From: Polyangiaceae bacterium
GTDB lineage: Bacteria; Myxococcota_A; Polyangia; Polyangiales; Polyangiaceae
DNA: 46,222 nucleotides
Reading direction: 5' to 3'
Assembly: GCA_025937835.1 (NCBI GenBank)
Contig: JAICQO010000049.1
Coordinates: 1 to 46,222 of the forward strand
Shown: piece by piece, positions 30,457 to 37,938 of the stretch
Layout: every line of letters begins with the position of its first letter
How positions within the stretch are numbered: the first letter of the stretch is position 1
Made by a program: the position numbers and the translations under genes
Notes under the pieces: generated by a model
What the model saw: only the letters and a program-made list of their open reading frames with translations
What the model was told of the DNA's origin: nothing
Database searches by the model: none

Positions 30457-31268
30457 CTGACCCGAGCGGCTGGGCGGAGCGGATGCTGGAGCTGGCTCGC
30501 GATGCGGACGAGCCGAGCCGTGCGGATCGGACCCGCGTGCGCGCCTTGCTCGTCGCGCGGTGCTTGCTCGAGCCGAGCCTGGCGGCGGCGGCGCACACTG
30601 GCGTGTCGGGCGTGGTGGGTTCTTCGAAGGCGGCGCTCGGCTCGAAGGCGTTGTTGTCGAAGGCGCTGGTCGCGTTCGGCATCGGCGGCGCAGCCGGAGC
30701 CGCGACTTCGGTGGCCGTGCTGGCCGTCACTCCGGAGAGCCCGCCGCGAGCGGTGCCCGCGATTTCGAGCGCTGCGCAGTCGAATCACGCAAAAGCGCCG
30801 ACAGCGCCGGTTTCGCGAGCGACGCCGGCGCTGTCGATGCCTGCCGCGCTGCTCGAGGGAGAAGAGCCGAAGGCGCTTCCCACGGCTCGAAATGTTTTCC
30901 CGCCCGCGGCTGTCGGCGCAGCTCCATCTGCGCACTCTGCTCCGATGCCGGCGCCCTCCAATCTCTCGATCGAGCTCGACGCGCTCCGACGCGCTCAGCA
31001 GCTTTTGCATCGCGGGGACGCGCGCTCCGCTCTGGCCGTTCTCGGCGAGCTCGAGCGGCTCGTGCCGGCGGGCGTGCTCGGCGAGGAGCGCGCCGCGACG
31101 CGTGCGCTCGCGGCGTGCGCCGCGCTCGGACGCGCTCCGGCGCGCATCGCGGAGTTCGTGGCACGGTATCCAAGTTCCGTACACGTCGAGCGCGTGCGCG
31201 CCGCTTGCGAGCCGGCCGCCCAAGGCTTGGAAAATAGCCACACGGATCCACCCGCGTCGCGTCATTAG
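30453..31268 (+). CDS. Membrane protein coupled to ECF sigma factor, probable anti-sigma
   Basis: 271 residues. The N-terminal ~75 residues are cytoplasmic and helical (GWAERMLELARDADEPSRADRTRVRALLVARC) without a ZAS zinc motif. One hydrophobic helix follows (LVAFGIGGAAGAATSVAVLAV), then an Ala/Pro linker and a C-terminal TPR-like segment (DALRRAQQLLHRGDARSALAVLGELERL). This layout is common in myxobacterial partners of ECF sigma factors, where the N-terminus would hold the sigma factor and the periplasmic part would sense a signal. ATGA coupling to the sigma gene supports it; direct evidence is lacking. Confidence 0.7.
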   Translation: MTDPSGWAERMLELARDADEPSRADRTRVRALLVARCLLEPSLAAAAHTGVSGVVGSSKAALGSKALLSKALVAFGIGGAAGAATSVAVLAVTPESPPRAVPAISSAAQSNHAKAPTAPVSRATPALSMPAALLEGEEPKALPTARNVFPPAAVGAAPSAHSAPMPAPSNLSIELDALRRAQQLLHRGDARSALAVLGELERLVPAGVLGEERAATRALAACAALGRAPARIAEFVARYPSSVHVERVRAACEPAAQGLENSHTDPPASRH

Positions 31269-31298
31269 TCTGACCAATAGACAGAGGAGCTGAGCGAG

Positions 31299-32552
31299 AT
31301 GCTTCGAATGGTGATTGGCGGGCTGGTGTTGGTTTCGGGCGCAGCGCTGGCCTTTGGCTGCGACGACACGATGACGATCGGTGAGCGCGAGGCGGGCGGC
31401 AGCGGAGGACAAACCGGGGACGGGTCCGAAGCCGGCGGAGCTCCCACCACGGGCGGAGCCGAGACGACGACCGGCGGAGCCAACGCGACTGGCGGAGTCG
31501 TCGCTGCCGGTGGTGAGACGGACACCGGCGAGGCCGGCCAGGGCGGAGCGCCGGCACAGCCCGAGGTCACGTGTGAAGGGACGGACCAGCGGCTGTACGC
31601 GAATGCCTTCGCCACGTGTTTACTGCGCGAGGACGGCACCCCCGTGTGTTGGGGCAGCCCCTCGTGGACAGAGCAGACGCCCGACGAGGCGTTGGTGTCG
31701 ATCTCGATCGGGCAGGACGCAGCGTGCGGGGTCACGCCGGATTGCCGCGTGGTCTGCTGGGGTGCCGGGCCACAATCGATGCCGCCGGCAAGACTCTACG
31801 CGCGCCAGGTCGTGGTGAGCGAGGCCGTCTCGTGCGCGCTCGGCCTCGACCAGCGCGTCCAGTGTTGGGGCGATCCGTTCTTGGACGAGGTGTACGCGAA
31901 CCACGAGTTTCGCGCGTTGTTTCAGGGCGAAAGTGTCTGTGGCATCCTCGGCGAGAACGAGGCGGAGGCCGGGGGCGCGCTATGTTGGGGCTCGGCACTT
32001 CCGTCCCTGTCGCTCTCGTCACAACCGGGCCCATTCGTCGAGCTCGGCTCGGCCGACCACGCCTGTGGCCTGCTCGAGAGCGGCGAGCTGTTTTGCTGGG
32101 GAAACACCTATTACGGAGCCACCGAGGCACCGCCTGGCGAGTTCCAATCCGTGATCACCGGCGACAGCCACTTCAGTTGCGCGCTCGATGCAGACGGCCA
32201 CGCCACCTGCTGGGGCAGCATGTATTTCGACGACGAAGATCCCGCGTTGCTCGAAGCACCGGGCGACGAATTCGAAGCCCTGGTCTCCGGCACCGCGCAC
32301 CTCTGCGGCTTGACGACAGACGGCGAGGCCCGCTGCTGGGGTTACGGCGTCCCCGCCGACGAACGTGAGGAAGTCCCGTATTTCGGCCAGGCCTCGCCTC
32401 CGGACGGAGAGTTCACGGAGCTGGCCGCCGGCTATTGGCACACGTGTGGACTGCGCGGCGACGGCTCCGTCGAATGCTGGGGCGCCGGCGAGCCGACTGA
32501 CCCCAATGGGAGCGGCGCTCACCAAGGACAGAGCGATCCGCCCGAGCTCTGA
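31299..32552 (+). CDS. RCC1-repeat (BLIP-II-like) surface lipoprotein
   Basis: 417 residues. GAGGAG precedes the ATG; lipobox LAFGC gives Cys21. Residues about 30-85 form a Gly/Thr/Ala linker. The rest repeats a unit with CALDADGHATCWG, CGLLESGELFCWG, CGLTTDGEARCWG and CGLRGDGSVECWG, i.e. Cys-x-Leu ... Asp-Gly ... Cys-Trp-Gly blades of an RCC1-like seven-bladed propeller. Paired cysteines within a blade probably form disulfides outside the cell. Such proteins are abundant in Polyangiales; the partner is unknown. It follows the sigma/anti-sigma pair by 30 bases and may be in the same unit. Confidence 0.88.
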   Translation: MLRMVIGGLVLVSGAALAFGCDDTMTIGEREAGGSGGQTGDGSEAGGAPTTGGAETTTGGANATGGVVAAGGETDTGEAGQGGAPAQPEVTCEGTDQRLYANAFATCLLREDGTPVCWGSPSWTEQTPDEALVSISIGQDAACGVTPDCRVVCWGAGPQSMPPARLYARQVVVSEAVSCALGLDQRVQCWGDPFLDEVYANHEFRALFQGESVCGILGENEAEAGGALCWGSALPSLSLSSQPGPFVELGSADHACGLLESGELFCWGNTYYGATEAPPGEFQSVITGDSHFSCALDADGHATCWGSMYFDDEDPALLEAPGDEFEALVSGTAHLCGLTTDGEARCWGYGVPADEREEVPYFGQASPPDGEFTELAAGYWHTCGLRGDGSVECWGAGEPTDPNGSGAHQGQSDPPEL

Positions 32553-32561
32553 GCTCGGTCG

Positions 32562-34685
32562 TTAGTAGATCTCCACGTCGTCGAGGAAGATCGTGCCGGT
32601 CCAGGCCTCGTCGACTTCGAAGTGAAAGCCGATGGTCGCCGCGGTGCCGGTGCTGCTGCCGAGTGGGTTGGTGTAATACTCTGTCGAGCTCCACCATCCG
32701 GCCGTGGTGACGGGGTTGAAGTCGAAGGTGCCTCCGCCGGAGCTGGTCGGGCTCGCCTCGCTCCACCAGCTGAAATAGTTGTAGCCGCCCTGGGAGGGGG
32801 CTGGCGGATCCATCCGGAACTTCCAGCGAACGAACTTGTTGGAGAGGTTGATCTTTCCGCCGTTCGCGCAGATTTTGACCGCGACGTCCACGTGCCGGCG
32901 GTCGCCGTTGTCCGGGTCGCTTCCGGCGTTGGTGTACGGGATCGCCAACGAGCGGCTTCCCGTAACGGCGAAGCGGCTGGACGAGGACAGTGCCCCGTTC
33001 GAGCCGTTGCTCCCCGGCACGAGGAACCAGCCGTCAGTGGAACCGGAGACCTCGAAGCCCCAGTTCGTGCAGGTAGTCTGGTTCGAGGAAGGGGAGCAGG
33101 TCGCGGTGTATTCCGTCTTCAGGCACGCGGACTTGCAGGTCCCGCCCTCGCACGATGGAGACTGATTGGCGACGCTTGGGCAGACAGTCCCGCAGGTTCC
33201 GCAGTTGTTGAGATCCGTGCTGACGGCCACACACGAGGTCGGCGCATTCACGGGGCAGGCCATCGACGCGTCGCTGGTCTTCTGCCCGCACGTCCCGTTC
33301 GAGAGCCCCGTGAGGGCGGCGGAGCAGCCCTGGCACGACAAGCTGCAGGCTGCGTCGCAACAGACCTGGTCCTTGCAGAAGCCGCTCGTGCATTCGTTGG
33401 CGCTGCTGCAGCCCGCGCCCTTGCCCTTCTTCGGCGCGCAGTTGTTGCCGGCGCAGTAGTAACCCGACCGGCAATGTGAATCGTTGGAGCAGCTGGTGCG
33501 GCAGGCGCTGGCGGAGGCGCAGGTCAGATTATCCGGACAGGCCGTCGGCGTGCTCGGACTGCAGGTCGACGCGCCGTTGCACGACCCCTCCGCCGTGAGC
33601 GTGTCGCCGCTGCACGTCGCCGTCCCGCATGCCGTCCCGACGGCGCGTACCCGGCAAGCACCGCCCCCGGTGCACTCGCCGTCACGGCCGCAGGCATTGG
33701 AGGTGTCCGCGGCGCACTCGTCGTCCGGGTCCTCACCGGAGGGGATGCCGACACAACGACCGGAGCTCTGTCCGGTCTTTTCCTTGGAGCACGCGCTGCA
33801 GGTGCCTTCGCACTCGTTCTCGCAGCACACCTCGTCGACGCAGAAGCCCGAACGACACTGGTTGTCCGCGGTGCAGCCTTGGCCGTCCGTCTGCTGGTTG
33901 TGGCACGTCTCGTCTTCCTCGTCGCAGTAGCTACCGGTCGGACAGTCCGGGTCCGCGCTGCAAGGCTGCTGACAGCCGACGTCCGTGCACGGGTTTTGCC
34001 CGCACGCGACGGGCGCCGCGGCCTGGCAGCTGCCCTCGCCGTCGCACGTGCGAACGGGCGTGAAGCTCGAGCCGTTGCAGCCCGCTTCGGCACACACTTC
34101 GTTGGGCCCGAACAGGCGGCACGCGCCCGCTCCGTCGCAGCTCCCGTCGTTGCCGCAGCTCGCGGGGGCGCTCGCCTCGCAATCGTCGTGCGGATCGGAG
34201 CCGGCCAGCGCAGGTCCGCACGTGCCGTTGGGTAGCCCGGTGTAGAGCCCCACGCAGGCTTCGCACGTGCCGTCGCACGCGCGATCGCAGCATACCTCGT
34301 CCTGGCACAGCGCTGACTCACACTCCGCGTTCGAGGCACACGCGAGCCCGTTGCCCTTCGCCGCCGGGTTGGTCCCACCGACGGGATCCGTGCCGCTGCC
34401 GCCGTTGCTCGGAGAGCCCCCGTTGCCCGGAGAGCCCCCGTTGCTCGGAGAGCCTCCGTTCGACGATGAACCGCCGTTCCCGCCGGCGCCGCCGCTGCCC
34501 CCGCTCGCAGATGAAGCGTCGCCGCCCGCCGCTCCGGCGCTCCCCGCGTCGCCGTTCGTCGCGTCCACGCCGGCTTCTCCGCCTTGCTGTTGCGGCTCGG
34601 AGAAGCTGCGTTCGTGCTCGCAACCCGCGACCAAGAGAAACGCGCCCACCAGCGCGCAGACCAATGCACTCAGATTACTTCGCAT
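32562..34685 (-). CDS. Large Cys-rich (Dickkopf-like) lipoprotein with C-terminal sugar-binding-like domain
   Basis: 707 residues. GAGGTGG precedes the ATG at 34685; lipobox LVAGC gives Cys22. A low-complexity linker of SNGGSP/GNGGSP hexads (about 70-100) leads to several Cys-rich modules of the form CxxxxQCxSGFCVDEVCCxxxCxGTCxAC, a pattern widespread in myxobacterial surface proteins. The last ~190 residues are Cys-poor and beta-rich (WGFEVSGSTDGWFLVPGS, VRWKFRMDPPAPS, TIFLDDVEIY), like a carbohydrate-binding jelly roll. Probably outer-membrane anchored, exposed and disulfide-stabilised. The DNA hexad repeat around 34395-34480 may vary in copy number between strains. Confidence 0.85.
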   Translation of the reverse strand: MRSNLSALVCALVGAFLLVAGCEHERSFSEPQQQGGEAGVDATNGDAGSAGAAGGDASSASGGSGGAGGNGGSSSNGGSPSNGGSPGNGGSPSNGGSGTDPVGGTNPAAKGNGLACASNAECESALCQDEVCCDRACDGTCEACVGLYTGLPNGTCGPALAGSDPHDDCEASAPASCGNDGSCDGAGACRLFGPNEVCAEAGCNGSSFTPVRTCDGEGSCQAAAPVACGQNPCTDVGCQQPCSADPDCPTGSYCDEEDETCHNQQTDGQGCTADNQCRSGFCVDEVCCENECEGTCSACSKEKTGQSSGRCVGIPSGEDPDDECAADTSNACGRDGECTGGGACRVRAVGTACGTATCSGDTLTAEGSCNGASTCSPSTPTACPDNLTCASASACRTSCSNDSHCRSGYYCAGNNCAPKKGKGAGCSSANECTSGFCKDQVCCDAACSLSCQGCSAALTGLSNGTCGQKTSDASMACPVNAPTSCVAVSTDLNNCGTCGTVCPSVANQSPSCEGGTCKSACLKTEYTATCSPSSNQTTCTNWGFEVSGSTDGWFLVPGSNGSNGALSSSSRFAVTGSRSLAIPYTNAGSDPDNGDRRHVDVAVKICANGGKINLSNKFVRWKFRMDPPAPSQGGYNYFSWWSEASPTSSGGGTFDFNPVTTAGWWSSTEYYTNPLGSSTGTAATIGFHFEVDEAWTGTIFLDDVEIY

Positions 34686-35049
34686 CCAAACCACCTCACC
34701 GAACTCGCCAGCGCTAACACCCAGCTCGATGCAATGCAAAACTCAGCCTGTGCATCGCGCGAAACACCGGCGCGAAAAGGCCTCGTAACTGAGGGTCGAG
34801 GCGCCTTGCTCCGAGCCAGCAAACGAAGATCGAGCCGCGTGACGACCCCCCGCACACGAGTAGTTATGAAGGGCGGTTGCTCTCGGCTGGAGCGCAAGCG
34901 AGCGCCAACGCCGCGTCTCAGCGGCGGAAACGTTTTCGGCGAACACGCTCGCCAGGCGCGAGCGAGCCGCGCGGCGAGAGCTGGATGTTCACTCTGTAGC
35001 ACTGCGAGCGCTTACAGAGAGGCGACATGGCTCCGCTCGGTCGGGACTA
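34686..35049. other. Intergenic region, with possible 7-codon leader ORF at 35027-35050
   Basis: No ordinary gene. It holds the promoter region of the Cys-rich lipoprotein (minus). Near its right end, AGAGAGG precedes a 7-codon frame (MAPLGRD, 35027-35050) whose TAA overlaps the next ATG by one base (TAATG). This could couple translation of the ribbon-helix-helix gene to a leader peptide. Confidence 0.35.
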
Positions 35050-35223
35050 ATGCTGCGCGTGCGAATGTCGGACGATGAGCGACGACAGCTCGAGTGGCTC
35101 GCTGACGAGGATGGTCTGACCGCATCCGATGCAGTGAGGCAGCTGGTCCGGCGCGCCTTCATGGAGCGCGCAACCGAGCTCGCTGAAGCCGTGAAACCGA
35201 AGCCGAAACCGAAACGCAAGTAA
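35050..35223 (+). CDS. Ribbon-helix-helix (CopG/Arc-like) DNA-binding protein
   Basis: 57 residues. MLRVRMSDDERRQLEWLADEDG gives the beta strand and first helix, LTASDAVRQLVRRAFMER the second helix, followed by a basic Lys/Pro tail (KPKPKPKRK). The LRVRMSDDE strand and the Gly-Leu-Thr-x-Ser turn are typical of MetJ/Arc-fold antitoxins and plasmid regulators. The ATG at 35050 keeps the N-terminal strand; the later internal Met6 would remove it. No toxin gene adjoins, so it may be a solitary regulator or the remnant of a mobile-element module, since the att-like repeat lies 168 bases downstream. Confidence 0.75.
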   Translation: MLRVRMSDDERRQLEWLADEDGLTASDAVRQLVRRAFMERATELAEAVKPKPKPKRK

Positions 35224-35256
35224 GGCCGAGCGGATGGCTTCCAGGTGAGCTTTCGA

Positions 35257-35374
35257 CCGCTCCCTGAGGAAACCTGGGAGCGGCACTCACCAGGCGTGAG
35301 CGCTCCGCTCGAGCTCTGGGCTCGATCTGCGGAGCGCCCACTGTCTCGTCGATCTCGTGGTCCCTGCGGACCAC
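35257..35374. repeat. Cluster of three perfect hairpins next to the element's left end
   Basis: Three inverted repeats in 118 bases. (1) 8-bp stem 35257-35264 with 35276-35283. (2) Compound stem 35300-35308 with 35329-35337 (9 bp), enclosing 35309-35314 with 35320-35325 (6 bp). (3) 7-bp stem 35357-35363 with 35368-35374, loop of four. None has a following T run. They end 17 bases before the direct repeat at 35391. Confidence 0.6.
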
Positions 35375-35390
35375 GGCGTCGTCAGTGTCG

Positions 35391-35424
35391 CGAGTTTTAG
35401 CGGGGCGGACGGGACTCGAACCCG
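35391..35424. repeat. Left attachment-site repeat (displaced tRNA-Asp 3' end)
   Basis: 34 bases identical to 41523-41556. They consist of the last 24 bases of tRNA-Asp (minus strand: part of the T arm plus acceptor 3' strand and discriminator) and 10 bases beyond it. No 5' part of the tRNA is present, as expected of the att site distal to the integrase. Confidence 0.85.
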
Positions 35425-35467
35425 AGAACGAAGCGACTTTGACGGGGAAAAGCAGGAGAAGGGTGCG

Positions 35468-35496
35468 GAGGACTCGGGTTCAATTCCCGGCGTCCC
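35468..35496 (+). other. tRNA T-arm/acceptor-like scar
   Basis: Contains a canonical T loop (TTCAATT) in a five-pair stem (TCGGG with CCCGG, one wobble) followed by CGTCCC, like the 3' end of a tRNA on the plus strand. No anticodon arm precedes it, so it is not a tRNA gene. It is most likely an attachment-site remnant from a different tRNA. Confidence 0.45.
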
Positions 35497-35536
35497 TGAG
35501 GGTAAGTCGGCGAACCTGCGTCAGCGATCGCTTGAG

Positions 35537-35671
35537 GTGAACGATTCGCCGAGCCCGCGGGCGGCGCTCGTTGCCTCGCTGATGGCCGCCATCTCCGCGG
35601 CGACGGCTGCGGGCGACCTCCACGCCGCTCAGGTCGCGCACGAAGCGCTGGGGCGCCCGCTGGCCGCCTGA
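35537..35671 (+). CDS. Small Ala-rich protein, 44 residues, hypothetical
   Basis: From GTG at 35537 the frame gives NDSPSPRAALVASLMAAI followed by SAATAAGDLHAAQVAHEALG and ends RPLAA. The AAGDLxAAxVAHEALGRxL phrase resembles small helical proteins I associate with mobile elements of high-GC bacteria, but I name no family. The frame is open upstream to 35357 across the att repeat, and that part is clearly tRNA-derived, not protein. TTGAGG before the GTG is a weak ribosome site placed too close. Low confidence. Confidence 0.4.
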   Translation: MNDSPSPRAALVASLMAAISAATAAGDLHAAQVAHEALGRPLAA

Positions 35672-36059
35672 GCCCGGTGTGTCGAGCATCGCCGACCTTG
35701 CCGAGGAGCGGCACAGGCGAGGGCGGTAGGCGCGCCGAGCTCGCCTGTCGTCCGAGTACTGCGACGAGCACCGTGCGCCGTCGCTTTGCCGCGGGCACAA
35801 CGGGCCGCGCAGCCACCTCGAGCGAGGTGACAGCGCGTCGCCCACGGCCGCGCTCGACGGCGTCGCCCGTCCCCGTCGGCTAGACGGCTGTCGTCCGCCG
35901 CGCGGGTTGCGACGTCGCTCCAAGCGGCGGGACGACGGTACGGGCCGCGCTCGGAGACCTCCCGCTCGGGCTTGCCGAGCCCCGCGGTGAGCCAGCTGTT
36001 TTCCGAGGGGAAGCGTTCGGCCGGCCGTGAGACCCCGGCTCGAGTTTCAGAATCAACGA
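35672..36059. other. Non-coding stretch inside the element
   Basis: About 390 bases with open frames on several strands, none with convincing composition or a ribosome site. It is GC-rich and Arg/Ala/Pro-biased in all frames, as expected of random high-GC sequence. Confidence 0.4.
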
Positions 36060-36131
36060 GCTGTTTCAAAATCCGGAGGCTGTTTCATTTTGGGTTCCAA
36101 ATTCTAAGAATTGGGGTATAGAACCCAGGCC
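36060..36131 (+). promoter_or_regulatory. AT-rich control region of the unknown/ImmA-IrrE gene pair
   Basis: Sharp AT-rich island. It has a direct repeat GCTGTTTCA at 36060-36068 and 36079-36087, an inverted repeat with 6-bp arms around one central base (AATTCT A AGAATT, 36100-36112), and a TATAGA -10 candidate at 36117-36122. The ATG at 36132 lies nine bases after the -10 and has no ribosome site, so the message may be leaderless. The repeats are natural operator candidates for the XRE-domain protein encoded in the same unit. Confidence 0.55.
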
Positions 36132-36827
36132 ATGCACCGTTACCCCTGGCAGGTTGCGCCGGCGCTCACCGAAGCGCGGCTTCGTCTCATCGCGGCCGTT
36201 TTTGACCGCGTTCGAAACGAGGTCGCCCAGTTGCACCAGCCGGAGAAGGGCGACGGCAACTGGGGGTTCGGTTGCCGATCCTACGAGCGCACGTGCTTCG
36301 CCTTCGAACGAATGGCCGAGGAGGAGCCCTACAAGGCGTGGATGACGGTCGTCCGTGGCGGCTTGGAGTGCACGCTTCGAGTCGAGAGCATCCCGATCAA
36401 ATTCTATCGCGGGGATCCCGCCGATCCCACACCGCGCGTACTCCGGGGTGCGGCGAACGCTGCGTTGCGTGACGTGCGTACGGGGCAAGCAAGCATGTTC
36501 GCAATGTTCGATAGCGGCCACGCGTCTGACGACGGGTTGTTCTGGCTCCTCGCGATCGATACCCACCCCGACCTCACCGTGTCGCGGGTTGTGATCTTTC
36601 AGGCTGACGAGTACGGGAGCGTGCACAACGAATGGGAGATTCCGCTCGATGAGAGCGTGCACGCGGTCGCCAACGTCACGCCGATCAGGCCCGAGGGGGT
36701 CGACCTACCTCCGCCGGTGGTGCAATCGCGGACGGATGAGATCTTGACGAAGGACGGAGATTCGGCGCAAGACGAGCCTTCAGAAAGCAAGGCGGTTGGC
36801 GATGGCCAAGGTGACGAAACCCCGTGA
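36132..36827 (+). CDS. Unknown protein overlapping an XRE/ImmA-IrrE gene
   Basis: 231 residues, no family recognised. N-terminal helix ALTEARLRLIAAVFDRVRNEVAQLH, then a globular part with WGFGCRSYERTCFAFERMA, KAWMTVVRGGLECTLRVE, PIKFYRGDPADPTPRVLRG, and FWLLAIDTHPDLTVSRVVIF, EYGSVHNEWEIPL. The last ~50 residues are acidic and disordered (TKDGDSAQDEPSES). No signal or membrane segment. An in-frame TTG at 36111 is possible but lies in the promoter region. It ends 26 bases inside the next gene. The pairing with an XRE/ImmA-IrrE protein, the AT-rich operator and the mobile location recall toxin-regulator or defence modules; which partner would be the effector is not shown. Confidence 0.75.
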   Translation: MHRYPWQVAPALTEARLRLIAAVFDRVRNEVAQLHQPEKGDGNWGFGCRSYERTCFAFERMAEEEPYKAWMTVVRGGLECTLRVESIPIKFYRGDPADPTPRVLRGAANAALRDVRTGQASMFAMFDSGHASDDGLFWLLAIDTHPDLTVSRVVIFQADEYGSVHNEWEIPLDESVHAVANVTPIRPEGVDLPPPVVQSRTDEILTKDGDSAQDEPSESKAVGDGQGDETP

Positions 36828-37938
36828 GCGTTTCTGCGGACCCCGACTTCGTCTGGCCCGCAGCTTCAACGGGCTGACGCGAGCGGACCTGGCTCGCGAG
36901 GCCTCTGTTACGCCGCAATACATCGGTCACTTTGAACATGGTCACCGACAGCCGACCCCGGTGCTGCTGGACGCCTTTGCGACGGTTTTGGGGTTCGAGC
37001 AGTCCTTTTTTTTCGGCGAGCCGCTCGAGGAGTTTCGCGACGAGGAGTGCCATTTCCGGCGCCGGACCACGACGCCAGTGTCGGTGAGAACCCGGGTTCT
37101 CGCACACGGTTCGCTTTTCGGCAGGCTCGTCACCTTTCTGGACGAGTCCGTGAAGATGCCACCAGAGAGGATCCCGAGCATCCCCTTCACATCGCCCGAG
37201 GCAATCGAGGAAGCCGCGCAGATTTGCAGGGTGGAGTGGGAACTCGGAACCGACGTCCCGATCAAGAACCTGGTTCGAGCCGTGGAGCGCGCCGGCATCG
37301 TCGTCACACGTTTCGCCGCGGAGACGCTGAAGGTCGACGCCTTTTCGCGGGCAGGCAAGCGCAGCGTGGTGGTGTTGAACGCTGACAAAGACTGCTACTC
37401 CCGTTCGCGGTTCGATTTGGCACACGAGTGCGCTCACCTCATCGGCCACGGCGGTCTCACCACAGGCGACCCAGAAACAGAGAAGCAAGCGGATCGATTC
37501 GCGGGAGCACTGCTTCTTCCAAGAGCCGGTTTCCTGCGCGAGTTCCCGAGGTCGCGAACGCTCGACTGGACTGCACTCTTCGCGCTGAAGCGGCGATGGG
37601 GAGTGAGTCTGTCGGCGATCGTACGACGCGGGTATGAGCTTCGGTTGCTGCCCGCGACGCTCTATCAGGCGGCGTACAAGCACATGGCCTATCGCGGTTG
37701 GCTACGGCACGAACCCGAAGAGCCGGCGCCCGAGGAACCTGAGTTGCTCGGAATTTGCTTCCAACAGGTCGCGAAGGACCAGGGCCTCCGAGAGACGGAT
37801 ATCGCTGAGATCCTTGGGTGGCCGTCGAGCACGCTCTCCAGGGTGGCTGGGATTTCTGTCGCCGAACCCGAATCAGGGCCGCCTCATCCAGGAACGGTTG
37901 TTTCGTTGGCCGCTGCGCGGATGAAGCGCGCCTTGTAG
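36802..37938 (+). CDS. XRE-HTH / ImmA-IrrE zinc metallopeptidase
   Basis: 378 residues. The N-terminal XRE helix-turn-helix spans about 14-65 (ARSFNGLTRADLAREASVTP, YIGHFEHGHRQPTPVLLDAF). After a linker comes the ImmA/IrrE domain (COG2856) with HECAH at 208-212 and the downstream EKQADRFAGALLLP that supplies the third metal ligand. The C-terminal ~90 residues include a second helical segment ending in TDIAEILGWPSSTLSRVAGI, which looks like another HTH. Such proteins cleave repressors or bind DNA to switch mobile elements and stress responses (ImmA of ICEBs1, IrrE/PprI of Deinococcus). AAGG lies nine bases before the ATG at 36802. It overlaps the preceding gene by 26 bases. Confidence 0.9.
   Translation: MAKVTKPRERFCGPRLRLARSFNGLTRADLAREASVTPQYIGHFEHGHRQPTPVLLDAFATVLGFEQSFFFGEPLEEFRDEECHFRRRTTTPVSVRTRVLAHGSLFGRLVTFLDESVKMPPERIPSIPFTSPEAIEEAAQICRVEWELGTDVPIKNLVRAVERAGIVVTRFAAETLKVDAFSRAGKRSVVVLNADKDCYSRSRFDLAHECAHLIGHGGLTTGDPETEKQADRFAGALLLPRAGFLREFPRSRTLDWTALFALKRRWGVSLSAIVRRGYELRLLPATLYQAAYKHMAYRGWLRHEPEEPAPEEPELLGICFQQVAKDQGLRETDIAEILGWPSSTLSRVAGISVAEPESGPPHPGTVVSLAAARMKRAL

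Noticed and set aside
34395-34480. CRISPR-like short repeats in the large Cys-rich lipoprotein gene
   Set aside because: They are in-frame codon repeats encoding SNGGSP/GNGGSP linkers, without unique spacers.
35357-35536. Upstream part of the open frame before the 44-residue protein (FSGADGTRTRER and onward)
   Set aside because: The peptide is a translation of the tRNA-derived att repeat, a well-known annotation artefact.
35677-35883. 68-residue Arg/Ser/Thr-rich frame in the element
   Set aside because: Random high-GC composition, no ribosome site, no recognisable domain.
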